From: Nitrobacter sp051535215
Lineage (GTDB): Bacteria; Pseudomonadota; Alphaproteobacteria; Rhizobiales; Xanthobacteraceae
Direction: 5' to 3'
Length of the DNA stretch: 64,000 nt
Assembly (NCBI RefSeq): GCF_051535215.1
Contig: NZ_JBPPLY010000003.1
Span: 326,208-390,207, forward strand
In this document: positions 23,673 through 32,510 of the stretch, one piece after another
Layout: each line of letters starts with the position of its first letter
Position numbering within the stretch: the first letter of the stretch is position 1
Notes under the pieces: generated by a model
What the model saw: the letters and a program-made list of their open reading frames with translations, nothing else
What the model was told of the DNA's origin: nothing
Database searches by the model: none
Program-made: the position numbers and the translations under genes

Positions 23673-26144
23673 CTAGCATTTGTCAACGTGCGGCGGGCAC
23701 TTTTTGGCTCCACGTCCGCCACGAGGTGGCGGCGCCGAATGGGCTGCAGGCGGCGCCCGTTGCGGCGCGACAGCCCTTGGCGGAGGTGCGGCGCGTGGAG
23801 GTGGCGCCATTCGTGGCGGCGGTGCCGCATGCGGTGCTGACCGCGGCGGCGCAGGTCTCGGAGGCGCCGCCATCCGCCGCATCGGCGGTGCGACATGCGG
23901 CGCAGGACGCGGCGGCGAGGCGACGCGTGGCGGCGGTGCATGTGGACGCGGCGAAGCGGACCTGGGAGCAGCCCGTGACAGCGGCGCGACAGCCGTTGGA
24001 GCCATGCGGGATGGCGGCGTCGACCTTCGGACTTGCGGTTCAGCTTGCGGCCCTCGTGGCCGCAGCCTTGCAGCGTCAGGTTGTGGCGCGGCGGGACCGG
24101 ATGCTCTGCCGCCCGGCCCGGTGACCGGCGATCCTCGAACACCGGAAGCCGGTCCCGTCTCAGGAACGGTTGCGCCAGGTCCAAATTTTGGTCCAGGTCT
24201 GGGCGTCGCCGCACCGGGCGCCGGCGGCGTACCCCTGATGCCGGGCACCGGCAGCGCGTTGGTTTTCGGGAACTGCCTGCCGGTCGAATCCGGGATCGAA
24301 TCCCGGCCTGGCGCTGGCTCGCCGGGCTGCGCCGCCGTGGCCGGCGGGTGCCCGTTCGAGGCCGGGGCCTGGTGAGCCGTAGCCGGTTGCGGAGCAGCCG
24401 GCTGAGCCTGTGTGCCGCCAGCCGCAGGCAGAGCACGGCGCGGTCCGGGTGGCCTGTCCGTCGACCTTCTGAACGATCCGGCTTTTGTAGCCGGATTAAT
24501 CGACGCGCTCGGCGGGACCGGCGCTTTCCCTTCCTGGATCAGAGTTGCCTTCCGCATCACCGCGGCGGGGAGCGCGGGTCCTGGATGTACAGCGGGCTGG
24601 CTGACCTGATCTCGCGCGGCCGGAGTCCGTCCCGGACCTATTCTGGCGCCGGGCCCAGCCGGGTTCACCAAAGGCGCTGCCGGATTTGCCGCGGGCGGCG
24701 GACGGTTGATGACATTATTGATCACCGTCGTGTTGTGAATGTTGGTGAAGATGATGTTGTTCGGTGGAGGCCGAACGTAAGCCGGGGCGCTGACATAGGC
24801 CGGTATCGGCACGAACAACGGGCTCGGCAGATAGAACAATCCGATCGGCGGCGGTGGCGGCTCCAGCACGACGAAGTCCGGTGGCGGCGGAGGCAGGAAA
24901 AACACCGGTGGCGGTGGCGGCGGCGCGAAATCGAAATCCGGATCACTGAACATCAGCACCGGCCGGTCGACGTAGACAATCTCGTCGGAAGGCGGCGGCG
25001 GAACATCGTAGTCCAGCATCGTGAATGTTTGCGGCGGCTCGAGCGCAGCCGACAGGATCGAAAGCCTGCGCCGCGCATCAGCGGCGTGAGGCCCTCGCGG
25101 ATAGCGTCGCAGGTATGACCAGTAGGCGTCCGGCGTGTCGGCCCGATAACTGCGCCGCCAGGTGATCGCCTCGCGGCGCGCCGCGATAATCGCCCTGACC
25201 CGCTTCGCCATCGGGTCCTGGGGATAAGCAGCGATGAAATCCTCATAACCCTGCAAGGTGTCGCGATCGAGCGCGGCCAGATAGGCATCCGAGGCGCCGA
25301 GATCACGGATCGGTTTGTCACGCACCGCCGCTGCCTGGTCAGACGATGCGACTGCTGGCGCATCCGGCGCACGATCGAAGAACATGAATTGCGCATCGTC
25401 GACCTTCTGCGTATCCCATGGCACTTGCGCGCCCTTGGTGTTCTCGTTGACGCGCAAGCGCACGCGGTTGAACAACTCGGGAAGCGGCAGGCCGCCGGTA
25501 CGGATCATTTCAGCCACCGCCTGCGCGTAGGCGCCGTAGGGCCCCGGCTCTTCCGGCGCGACCGTGCCCGGCGCAGCGTTGAATGCGATCAGCATCCGCG
25601 GATTAGGTTCGACGAGCGCCAGGCCGCTGGCAATCGATCCGTCTTCGATGAACGGCTGCTCGCGCGCGATGTCCAGCATGACGACGCTGAGCTTTAGCGG
25701 CAACGCTGTGAGCTGGCGCATGTAATCGCCGATGCGCAAGCCCTCGGTTGGAATATCGGTGTCATGCGCGATCGTCGAATCCACCGGGATGAAATAGTTC
25801 TCACCGGAAAACTGGAGGCCATAACCCGCGAGATAAACCACCGCGACGGTATCTGGGCCGGATGTTTCCGCCTTCTTCATGAAATCGCGGAACGCACCGC
25901 GCAACGTGTCGCCATCGAGGTCGCGGGCGCCGGTGACGTCAAAGCCCGCCGCCTGCAAGGTCTGCGCGATCAACCCGCCGTCATTGGCCGCCGTTGCGAG
26001 CGGCACCTTGGTATAAGCACCATTTCCGATCACAAGCGCGATACGCTTTTCCTGTTGCTGGGCAACAGCCGCGCTCGGGATCGAGAACGCACCGAGGAGC
26101 AGCAGACATGACACAAAGATTGCGAAGCTTGCGTTCAGGCGCAT
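23673..26144 (-). CDS. Secreted caspase-fold (peptidase C14) protein lacking both catalytic residues
   Basis: An 823-residue exported protein. Residues 1-29 form a signal peptide ('AFSIPSAAVAQQ'), and 33-~255 form a p20-like caspase domain opening 'RIALVIGNGAYTKVPLATAA'. Where active relatives have G-H-G, this has 'YLAGYGLQFSGENYFIPVD' with Tyr108; where they have D-A-C-R, it has 'MLDIARE' with Ala160. Both the histidine and the cysteine of the dyad are therefore missing, yet the fold blocks are well kept, so this looks like a maintained pseudoenzyme and not a decaying gene. A short repeat-like segment follows ('TPDAYWSYLRRYPRGPHA', ~340), then a long disordered Pro/Ala-rich half with P-rich runs, ending in two cysteines ('KKCPPHVDKC'). 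It probably binds periplasmic partners. It stands alone between dnaE and rpsB. Confidence 0.8.
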   Translation of the reverse strand: MRLNASFAIFVSCLLLLGAFSIPSAAVAQQQEKRIALVIGNGAYTKVPLATAANDGGLIAQTLQAAGFDVTGARDLDGDTLRGAFRDFMKKAETSGPDTVAVVYLAGYGLQFSGENYFIPVDSTIAHDTDIPTEGLRIGDYMRQLTALPLKLSVVMLDIAREQPFIEDGSIASGLALVEPNPRMLIAFNAAPGTVAPEEPGPYGAYAQAVAEMIRTGGLPLPELFNRVRLRVNENTKGAQVPWDTQKVDDAQFMFFDRAPDAPAVASSDQAAAVRDKPIRDLGASDAYLAALDRDTLQGYEDFIAAYPQDPMAKRVRAIIAARREAITWRRSYRADTPDAYWSYLRRYPRGPHAADARRRLSILSAALEPPQTFTMLDYDVPPPPSDEIVYVDRPVLMFSDPDFDFAPPPPPPVFFLPPPPPDFVVLEPPPPPIGLFYLPSPLFVPIPAYVSAPAYVRPPPNNIIFTNIHNTTVINNVINRPPPAANPAAPLVNPAGPGARIGPGRTPAARDQVSQPAVHPGPALPAAVMRKATLIQEGKAPVPPSASINPATKAGSFRRSTDRPPGPRRALPAAGGTQAQPAAPQPATAHQAPASNGHPPATAAQPGEPAPGRDSIPDSTGRQFPKTNALPVPGIRGTPPAPGAATPRPGPKFGPGATVPETGPASGVRGSPVTGPGGRASGPAAPQPDAARLRPRGPQAEPQVRRSTPPSRMAPTAVAPLSRAAPRSASPRPHAPPPRVASPPRPAPHVAPPMRRMAAPPRPAPPRSAPHAAPPPRMAPPPRAAPPPRAVAPQRAPPAAHSAPPPRGGRGAKKCPPHVDKC

Positions 26145-26313
26145 GATCGTTCTGCCCTACCAACAGCCAAACATGAATTCGAGGTATTCAGCGCGCGGGT
26201 GTCTGAACAGTATTTGAACGAAAAGCGGTCCGAACAAGGCACTCCAAAAAAGCGGTTATCTGTAAGGCCGCTCTCTCGAGCGAGGGGTGTGAATCCGGGC
26301 AGTCGAGATCGGC

Positions 26314-29300
26314 TTAGAGTGCCTGGACGTCCACGACCCCCGAAACCGCTTTGATGGCGCCTGCGACCTGCGGCGAGACCCGAAAACGGCCCGGAAGCTT
26401 GATTTCCACCTCGGTCTCGAGATCCAGCAGCATCACCAGTGAGACGTCGCCGTCACCGGATGGCCTCGGTGCGGGCACCCTGGTGAGCCCTGCCGGATCG
26501 TCATTCTCGGGTCCCTGAAGTCGCTTCACGATCGAGTCCAGCGGTTTGGTATCGCGCAGGAAAATCCGAAGGCCCTTCTGGGTCTTTGCCGCCGCATCAT
26601 CCAGCGGTTCCGCGTGCAGAATCCGGGCGCGAACCTCGTCGCCCTGCAGTTCCGCGCCGAGTTGCAGCAGCACCGCCGCCCCCGGTTCGAGCACCTCGCG
26701 AAATTGCGCCAGCCCTTCCGAGAACAGCACAGCTTCGAAATGACCGGTCGGGTCTGAGAGCCCGAGGATTCCCATCTTGTTGCCCGTTTTGGTGCGCCGT
26801 TCCATTCGCGAGACGACCGTTGCGGCGACCTTGCCGGCGGTCGCGCCGGTTTTCACCGCGCGGGAAAACTCAGCCCATGACTGGACGCGCAACCGTTTCA
26901 ACGCGGTCGCGTAGTCGTCGAGCGGATGCCCGGACAGGAAAAACCCGACGGCCTCGTACTCACGCCTCAGCCTGTCGGCAGGCAGCCAGGGCTCGACCTG
27001 GGGCAGCATGATGGCCGGCGCATCCGCCATGCCTCCAAACATGTCGTCCTGACCGAGCATCGCGGCTTCGTGGCTGCGCTGGCATGCCGCGAGGATCGCC
27101 TCGGCACCGGCGAACACGCGCGCGCGATCGGGTTCGAGCGCATCGAACGCGCCCGCGGCAGCGAGACTTTCGATCACGCGCTTGTTGATCGCGCGTGGCG
27201 GCACCCTGGCGGCGAAATCGGCCAGCGAGGTGAACATACCGGTGTTGCGCGCTTCGACAATCTGTTCGACCGCCTGCGCGCCGACGCCTTTCAGCGCCGC
27301 AAGCGCATAACAGATGACGCCATCGCTGACTTCGAAGGTCGCGCCGGAGCGGTTGATCGAGGGCGCTTCGACCTTGATGCCGAGGCGGTGGGCCTCGGCG
27401 CGAAACTCCGACAGCTTGTCGGTGTTGCTCATATCGAGCGTCATCGACGCCGCCAGAAACTCGACCGGGTGATGCGCTTTCATGTACGCCGTCTGATAGG
27501 ACACGAGCGCGTAAGCTGCGGCATGGCTTTTGTTGAAGCCGTAATCGGCAAACTTCGCCAGCAATTCGAAAATCGTTTCCGCCTGCGCCTTTGGCACGCC
27601 GTTCTTGACAGAGCCGGCGACAAAAACCGCGTGCTGCTTTTCCATTTCCGCGCGGATCTTCTTGCCCATCGCGCGGCGCAGCAGGTCGGCGTCGCCAAGC
27701 GAATAGCCGGCCATGACCTGCGCGATCTGCATCACCTGTTCCTGATAGATGATGACGCCGAAGGTCTCCTTCAGGATCGGCTCCAGCATCGGGTGCAGGT
27801 ATTCCGGCTCTTCCTCACCATGCTTGCGCGCACAGTAGGTCGGAATGTTCGCCATCGGTCCCGGCCGATACAGCGCGACCAGTGCGATGATGTCCTCGAA
27901 GCGGTCCGGGCGCATGTCCACCAGCGCCCGCCGCATGCCCTGACTTTCAACCTGGAACACGCCGACCACGTCGCCCCGCGTCAGCATCTGGTAACTCGCC
28001 GCATCGTCGAGCGGCAACGTGGCGAGATCGATGTCGATATCACGCTGCTTCAAAAGCTTCACGGCGACGTCGAGAACGGTCAGCGTCTTCAGGCCGAGAA
28101 AATCGAACTTCACGAGTCCGGCGGGCTCGACCCACTTCATGTTGAACTGGGTCACCGGCATGTCCGACTTCGGATCGCGGTACATCGGCACCAGTTCGCT
28201 CAAGGGACGGTCGCCGATCACGATGCCCGCCGCATGAGTCGAGGCATGACGCGTCAGCCCTTCGAGGCGTTGGGCGATGTCGAACGCGCGCGCCACTACC
28301 GGGTCTTCGTCGCGAAACGCCTGAAGCTTCGGCTCGCTGTCGATCGCCGCTGCCAGGGTAACAGGCGCCGCCGGATTTTGCGGAACCAGTTTGGTCAGCT
28401 TGTCGACCTGACCGTAAGGCATCTGCAACACACGGCCGACATCACGGAGCACACCGCGCGCCTGGAGCGTTCCGAAGGTGATGATCTGCGCGACCTGATC
28501 GCGGCCGTAGCGCTTCTGCACGTAGTCGATGACCTCGCCGCGCCGCTCCTGACAGAAATCGATATCGAAATCGGGCATCGACACGCGTTCGGGATTGAGG
28601 AAGCGCTCGAACAGCAGACCGAACCGGATCGGATCCAGGTCGGTGATGGTGAGCGCATAAGCCACCAGCGAGCCGGCGCCGGAACCGCGGCCCGGTCCCA
28701 CCGGAATGCCCTCGGATTTGGCGTGCTTGATGAAGTCCGCAACGATCAGGAAGTAGCCCGCATAGTTCATGCGGGTGATGACATCGAGCTCAAAACTCAG
28801 ACGCGCGCGATAATCCTCCTCCGTCATTCCCTGCGAAAGACCGTGAACCGCCAAGCGGTTGGCCAGCCCCTCCTCCGCCTGACGTCGCAGTTCGGCGGCC
28901 TCGTCGTTTTTCGCATCAGCCATGTCGGCGGCGGCGCCCACCGTGAAATTCGGCAGGATCGGCTTGCGCGTGAGGGGGCGGAATGCGCAGCGCTCCGCAA
29001 TTTCAATCGTGGACGACAGCGCTTCCGGAATGTCGGCAAACAGCACAGCCATTTCCGCGCGGGTCTTGAAGCGATGATCCGGCGTCAGTTGATCGCGGTC
29101 GGTTTCCGCGACCAGGCGGCCGCCGGCGATACACAGCAAGGCATCGTGGGCTTCGTAGTCTTCGGAGGTGGCGAAATAAGGTTCGTTGGTTGCGACCAGC
29201 GGCAGCCCCTTGGCATAAGCGAGATCGATCAACGCGCCTTCGACGCGCCGTTCCTTGTCGAGGCCGTGACGTTGCAGTTCGACATAGAGCCGGTCGCCGA

Positions 29301-29820
29301 AAATGCCGGCGAGTTGGTCGCAGCGCGCAGCCGCAAGAGCGGACAGATCGGCATTGAACGCCAGCGCCACCGGTCCCTCGGGGCCGCCGGTCAAGGCAAT
29401 CAACCCTTCGTTTTCGTCCCGAAGCCACTCCGCCCTGATATGCGGCGTCTGATGCACCGGGGTTTCGAGGAACGCCCGGGAATTCAACCGCATCAGATTG
29501 CGATAACCGGCCTCGCGCGCCGCCAGCAGCACAATCCGGGCAAAGGGAAGCACGCTGCGCGCCGTGGGGTCCTGATCGCCGAAATCGACCGCGAGTTCAC
29601 ACCCGACGATCGGTTGAATCCCGTAACCCGCGACCTTATCGGAGAATTCCAGCGCACCGAACATATTGTCCGTGTCGGTGAGCGCCAGTGCCGGCTGATG
29701 GTCGGCCTTGGCCAGTTCGGCCAGCTTCTGGATCTTGATCGAGCCCTTCAACAGCGAATAGGCCGAATGGACGTGCAGGTGAACAAAACCGGCGTTGGCG
29801 GTTGCGGACTTCTGGATCAT
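26314..29820 (-). CDS. dnaE: DNA polymerase III subunit alpha
   Basis: Catalytic subunit of the replicative polymerase. The 1168 residues fit DnaE1. The N-terminal PHP domain begins 'FVHLHVHSAYSLLKGSIKIQ'. The C-family palm has the catalytic aspartates in 'SMPDFDIDFCQERRGEV' (~412-418) and 'GLVKFDFLGLKTLTVLD' (~572). 'HASTHAAGIVIGDRPLSELV', 'RPGPMANIPTYCARKHGEE' and 'GYNKSHA'-type 'YGFNKSHAAAYALVSYQTA' are fingers/beta-binding blocks, and a C-terminal OB domain ('KTGNKMGILGLSD') precedes the tau-binding tail. A long open frame on the other strand is a codon-bias shadow. Upstream on the same strand lies a small membrane peptide gene with its own operator. Confidence 0.97.
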   Translation of the reverse strand: MIQKSATANAGFVHLHVHSAYSLLKGSIKIQKLAELAKADHQPALALTDTDNMFGALEFSDKVAGYGIQPIVGCELAVDFGDQDPTARSVLPFARIVLLAAREAGYRNLMRLNSRAFLETPVHQTPHIRAEWLRDENEGLIALTGGPEGPVALAFNADLSALAAARCDQLAGIFGDRLYVELQRHGLDKERRVEGALIDLAYAKGLPLVATNEPYFATSEDYEAHDALLCIAGGRLVAETDRDQLTPDHRFKTRAEMAVLFADIPEALSSTIEIAERCAFRPLTRKPILPNFTVGAAADMADAKNDEAAELRRQAEEGLANRLAVHGLSQGMTEEDYRARLSFELDVITRMNYAGYFLIVADFIKHAKSEGIPVGPGRGSGAGSLVAYALTITDLDPIRFGLLFERFLNPERVSMPDFDIDFCQERRGEVIDYVQKRYGRDQVAQIITFGTLQARGVLRDVGRVLQMPYGQVDKLTKLVPQNPAAPVTLAAAIDSEPKLQAFRDEDPVVARAFDIAQRLEGLTRHASTHAAGIVIGDRPLSELVPMYRDPKSDMPVTQFNMKWVEPAGLVKFDFLGLKTLTVLDVAVKLLKQRDIDIDLATLPLDDAASYQMLTRGDVVGVFQVESQGMRRALVDMRPDRFEDIIALVALYRPGPMANIPTYCARKHGEEEPEYLHPMLEPILKETFGVIIYQEQVMQIAQVMAGYSLGDADLLRRAMGKKIRAEMEKQHAVFVAGSVKNGVPKAQAETIFELLAKFADYGFNKSHAAAYALVSYQTAYMKAHHPVEFLAASMTLDMSNTDKLSEFRAEAHRLGIKVEAPSINRSGATFEVSDGVICYALAALKGVGAQAVEQIVEARNTGMFTSLADFAARVPPRAINKRVIESLAAAGAFDALEPDRARVFAGAEAILAACQRSHEAAMLGQDDMFGGMADAPAIMLPQVEPWLPADRLRREYEAVGFFLSGHPLDDYATALKRLRVQSWAEFSRAVKTGATAGKVAATVVSRMERRTKTGNKMGILGLSDPTGHFEAVLFSEGLAQFREVLEPGAAVLLQLGAELQGDEVRARILHAEPLDDAAAKTQKGLRIFLRDTKPLDSIVKRLQGPENDDPAGLTRVPAPRPSGDGDVSLVMLLDLETEVEIKLPGRFRVSPQVAGAIKAVSGVVDVQAL

Positions 29821-29972
29821 GGGTGTTCATCGGATGCAGGTTATTTGCTGACGGCCCGAGCCGACTCGCCAGCGGATGGTGGTGACTTGCACCCGGCATG
29901 TCCATGCGAAACCCCGGCTCGATCATGAGGTATTCCGGCTTTCCCCAGATCGTCGGGAACGACGGCGCTCGC

Positions 29973-30074
29973 TCACGACAGCTGCGGAATGAGTTGCGCC
30001 CAGACGGCCACCATTCCAACGAACAGGACGATCGAGGCCAGCGCCGCCGCCTCCTCCACAAACATTCTCAGCAT
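29973..30074 (-). CDS. 33-residue single-pass membrane peptide, SOS-like control (candidate division inhibitor-type microprotein)
   Basis: Too short for ordinary gene calling. The ATG at 30074 has GGGAGG 6 bases upstream (minus strand), and the frame ends TGA at 29973. The peptide begins 'MLRMFVEEAAALASIV' with a short charged head (Arg3, Glu7, Glu8) and continues with one hydrophobic helix (~9-29, ending 'VAVWAQLIPQLS'). Just upstream, a TTGACT -35 and two near-matches to the alphaproteobacterial LexA box overlap the promoter (30092-30134). Caulobacter SidA is a 29-residue SOS-induced inner-membrane peptide that blocks division at FtsW; this gene resembles it in size, topology and control. 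That it acts in the same way is inference, and I cannot align the two here. It lies 152 bases upstream of dnaE on the same strand. Confidence 0.65.
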   Translation of the reverse strand: MLRMFVEEAAALASIVLFVGMVAVWAQLIPQLS

Positions 30075-30091
30075 GATGTCCTCCCGTGATG

Positions 30092-30134
30092 AAACATAAC
30101 AAGAACATTGTTTATGTTTTGTTCTCAAAGTCAA
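30092..30134 (-). promoter_or_regulatory. Promoter with overlapping LexA-like boxes upstream of the 33-residue peptide
   Basis: Minus strand: TTGACT (-35, 30134-30129), then GAACAAAACATAAAC (30124-30110), which matches GAAC-N7-GAAC with one mismatch, and GTTCTTGTTATGTTT (30106-30092), which matches GTTC-N7-GTTC with one mismatch. The -10 would fall near 30112-30106 (AACAAT/ACAATG). AAACATAA (30092-30099) and TTATGTTT (30112-30119) form a perfect inverted repeat, and AGAACA/TGTTCT form a second one. GTTC-N7-GTTC is the known LexA operator of alphaproteobacteria. The boxes lie between -35 and the start site, as at SOS promoters. Confidence 0.5.
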
Positions 30135-30187
30135 GGGCGGGACCACCTGCCAGTTCGTCGAATAACTCCGATGGTTAATGAGGGAGA

Positions 30188-30415
30188 CTAGGGAGTTTGA
30201 TTTCGGCTTTTGAGAATATGCTGTTCTGCGACGTCCAGGTCCTTGCGAAACCGGGCAATACCTAGAAGGCTGACCTCGAATACGATTGATTCTTCTTCCT
30301 CGGTATCCTGGTCCAGCAACAGCAACCTGATACCGGCACGCCCGTCCGGACGAACCAGCGTCTCCGACTCAATCACCGCCACGGTCCGACGATCACGCTT
30401 TTTTTGTTCGCTCAT
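30188..30415 (-). CDS. Conserved hypothetical protein, 75 residues
   Basis: I do not recognise a named family. The start is taken at the ATG at 30415, which has GAGGAA in front of it, giving 'MSEQKKRDRRTVAVIESETL'. The body reads as beta strands with an acidic turn ('LLLLDQDTEEEESIVFEVS') and ends in a basic helix ('IARFRKDLDVAEQHILKSR'). There is no signal peptide, membrane helix or metal motif, so it is a cytoplasmic protein of unknown role. It lies 122 bases after pyrF and about 110 bases before the small membrane peptide, all on the minus strand. Confidence 0.65.
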   Translation of the reverse strand: MSEQKKRDRRTVAVIESETLVRPDGRAGIRLLLLDQDTEEEESIVFEVSLLGIARFRKDLDVAEQHILKSRNQTP

Positions 30416-30537
30416 TCGTTTCCTCAAGATGCCTGGTTTGGCCATCACCTTACGTCATCTCGGCAAGGGAATAGCCTTTATTGTTCAGCTAGCCAAACTG
30501 CGATTTGTTTGATCAGGTTCAAGCGCCCGGCACAATC

Positions 30538-31254
30538 TCAATCCGGCCTCAGGGCGCCTGCCATCTCCCGGATGATTGTCCGGGCGGCGGCTTTCGGGTC
30601 CGATGCCGCGTAAATGGGTCTGCCCAGCACCAGATAATCGGCTCCCGCACGGATGGCTTCGGACGGTGTCGCCACCCGCTTCTGGTCGTGCCGCTCGCCG
30701 CCGCTCGAGCGGATACCGGGCGAAACGATCATCAGCTTGTTGCGCGTATGCTTGCGAAGCTCGGCGGCTTCCAGGGCGGATGCGATGACGCCGTCGACCC
30801 CGACCTCGAGCGCCTTCCTGGCGCGGGCGATCACGATGTCTTCAACGTTACATTCGAAGCCCATCTCGCTGATGTCGTCGGCATCCATGCTCGTCAGCAC
30901 GGTGACGCCGAAAACTTTCATGTCGGAGTCGCCGCGGCCGGCGACCGCGGCTTTCATAATGCTCGTAACGCCGTGGACGGTGAGGAAGGTGACATTCAGC
31001 TTGGCTGCTTGCGCGACCGCGCGCTGGACGGTCTCCGCGATGTCGTAATATTTGTAATCCAGGAATACCCGCTTGCCCTCGGCGATCAGTTCCCTGGCAT
31101 ACTCGTTTCCGCCGACAAGCTGGAGACCCAAACCGATCTTGTAAAAAGACACCTCGTCGCCGAGGTCGCGAACGAGCTTCTTCGCGTCCTCCACGTTCCA
31201 GTAGTCGAGAGCGACGATCAGCTTCTCGCGGGCGAGATCGAGCGAGTCTGTCAT
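30538..31254 (-). CDS. pyrF: Orotidine 5'-phosphate decarboxylase
   Basis: Last step of de novo UMP synthesis. TIM barrel of 238 residues with the family's catalytic D-x-K-x-x-D in 'GKRVFLDYKYYDIAETVQ' (Asp66, Lys68, Asp71) and Lys39 in 'VSFYKIGLGL'. 'VTFLTVHGVTSIMKAA' and the phosphate-gripping 'MIVSPGIRSSGGERHDQKR' are present, followed by 'GADYLVLGRPIYAASDP'. It is monocistronic or leads into the small unknown gene 122 bases downstream. Confidence 0.96.
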   Translation of the reverse strand: MTDSLDLAREKLIVALDYWNVEDAKKLVRDLGDEVSFYKIGLGLQLVGGNEYARELIAEGKRVFLDYKYYDIAETVQRAVAQAAKLNVTFLTVHGVTSIMKAAVAGRGDSDMKVFGVTVLTSMDADDISEMGFECNVEDIVIARARKALEVGVDGVIASALEAAELRKHTRNKLMIVSPGIRSSGGERHDQKRVATPSEAIRAGADYLVLGRPIYAASDPKAAARTIIREMAGALRPD

Positions 31255-31500
31255 ATCTCAAGCTGCCGCTGCGATTGCCATCGGGATTTCCAGGCGATTA
31301 GGCCGACATGACCGTCGGACCGAACGATAAACTTTAAAGGCCAGGGTCGCGTTTTGCTACACGAAGCCGTTTCACACAAGAATATATCGAGGCAGAGAAG
31401 GCGTCGCTATAATCCCTGCACAGCCTTTTAAACGATCCGGAAGGCCCCGAACGCTCGCTGAAAGCGTTATCAGTGACCATCCACTGCCCGGATTCAATCC

Positions 31501-31758
31501 ATGCGCGCAGCACTCCTGATTGCTACAGCCATAATGTGCTCGTGCGGAACCGCTCACGCACAGGCCTGGGACAGCCGTTATCCGGTCTGCATGGTGGTTT
31601 ACGGGCCCGTCATCTCGTATAACGATTGCGGGTACACGACCTTCGCACAATGCAGGCGGTTGGCATCCGGCCTTCCCGCCCAGTGCCAGGAGAATCCGTT
31701 TTTCGCCAGCCCGAAAGGCGACTCAAATCGACGGCGGCACCGACGGCACAACCGTTGA
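31501..31758 (+). CDS. DUF3551 family small secreted protein
   Basis: An 85-residue exported protein. The signal peptide ('ALLIATAIMCSCGTAHA', cleaved near 20) precedes the DUF3551 pattern 'SRYPVCMVVYGPVISYNDCG', followed by 'YTTFAQCRRLASGLPAQCQE' and 'NPFF', with conserved cysteines that probably pair. The family is common in Nitrobacteraceae, often in many copies, and has no known function. It stands alone on the plus strand, with a 246-base upstream gap and a weak ribosome site. The C-terminal 'RRRHRRHNR' is basic. Confidence 0.85.
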   Translation: MRAALLIATAIMCSCGTAHAQAWDSRYPVCMVVYGPVISYNDCGYTTFAQCRRLASGLPAQCQENPFFASPKGDSNRRRHRRHNR

Positions 31759-31802
31759 TTCAGAAATGCCAGGGCCCGGCTTGGTGGGAGGGCCTCGCCG
31801 CC

Positions 31803-32501
31803 TCAATCCAGTTCGACAACCTGACCGTTCTCGAGCGAGACCCGCCGGTCCATCCGATCCGCGAGCTCCATGTTGTGCGTCGCGATCAGCATTGCCACGC
31901 GCGTGGCTTTCACGAGTTGCATCAGCGCATTGAAAACATGATCCGCGGTGTGGGGATCCAGATTGCCGGTGGGTTCATCAGCCAACAGCACCCGCGGCGC
32001 GTTGGCGACGGCACGTGCGATCGCGACACGCTGCTGCTCGCCGCCCGACAACTCCGCCGGCCGATGGGTGACGCGGTCGTCGAGACCGAGATAGGCGAGA
32101 ATTTCGCGCGCGCGTTTGATCGTCTCCGACCGTTTGAGGCCGCGGATCATCTGCGGCAGCATGACGTTTTCGAGCGCCGTGAATTCCGGAAGAAGGCGGT
32201 GAGATTGGTAGACGAACCCGACATCGGTGCGCCGAATCTGCGTGCGCTCCACATCCGAGAGGCCTGACGTCGCGGTTCCCCCGATATAAACTTCCCCCGC
32301 ATCCGGACTCTCGAGCAGCCCGGCGATGTGCAGCAAGGTCGATTTGCCGGATCCCGAGGGGGCCACGAGCGCGACGGACTGGCCCGCCCATAGAGCAAGC
32401 TTCGCGCCGTCCAGAATGGTCAGTTTTGTTTCGCCCTGCGTGTATTGTCGTTTGATATCGTGCAGATAAACAACCGGTATCTCCTTTTCCCCGTGCTCCA
32501 T
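31803..32501 (-). CDS. lolD: Lipoprotein-releasing system ATP-binding protein
   Basis: ATPase that powers release of lipoproteins from the inner membrane to LolA. The Walker A is 'APSGSGKST' (47-55), with Ala where Gly is usual at its first position. The signature is 'LSGGEQQRVAIARAVA', the Walker B is 'RVLLADEPTGNLD' and the switch is 'IATHNMELA'. The 232 residues are typical for the MacB/LolD class. The gene starts 9 bases after the permease gene and so forms a two-gene operon. Confidence 0.95.
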   Translation of the reverse strand: MEHGEKEIPVVYLHDIKRQYTQGETKLTILDGAKLALWAGQSVALVAPSGSGKSTLLHIAGLLESPDAGEVYIGGTATSGLSDVERTQIRRTDVGFVYQSHRLLPEFTALENVMLPQMIRGLKRSETIKRAREILAYLGLDDRVTHRPAELSGGEQQRVAIARAVANAPRVLLADEPTGNLDPHTADHVFNALMQLVKATRVAMLIATHNMELADRMDRRVSLENGQVVELD

Positions 32502-32510
32502 GTCCGCCGC

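Noticed and set aside
23452..23679. 75-codon minus-strand frame before rpsB
   Set aside because: It spans the rpsB promoter and the composite palindromic repeat, and has no ribosome site.
23673..26144. Annotation of the caspase-fold protein as an active peptidase
   Set aside because: The G-H-G and D-A-C-R catalytic positions read G-Y-G and D-I-A-R, so proteolysis by this dyad is not possible.
26926..29928. 1000-codon open frame on the plus strand across dnaE
   Set aside because: It is antisense to a fully recognisable DnaE. Third-position G/C bias leaves the opposite frame free of stops, and the product is Arg/His-rich without family motifs.
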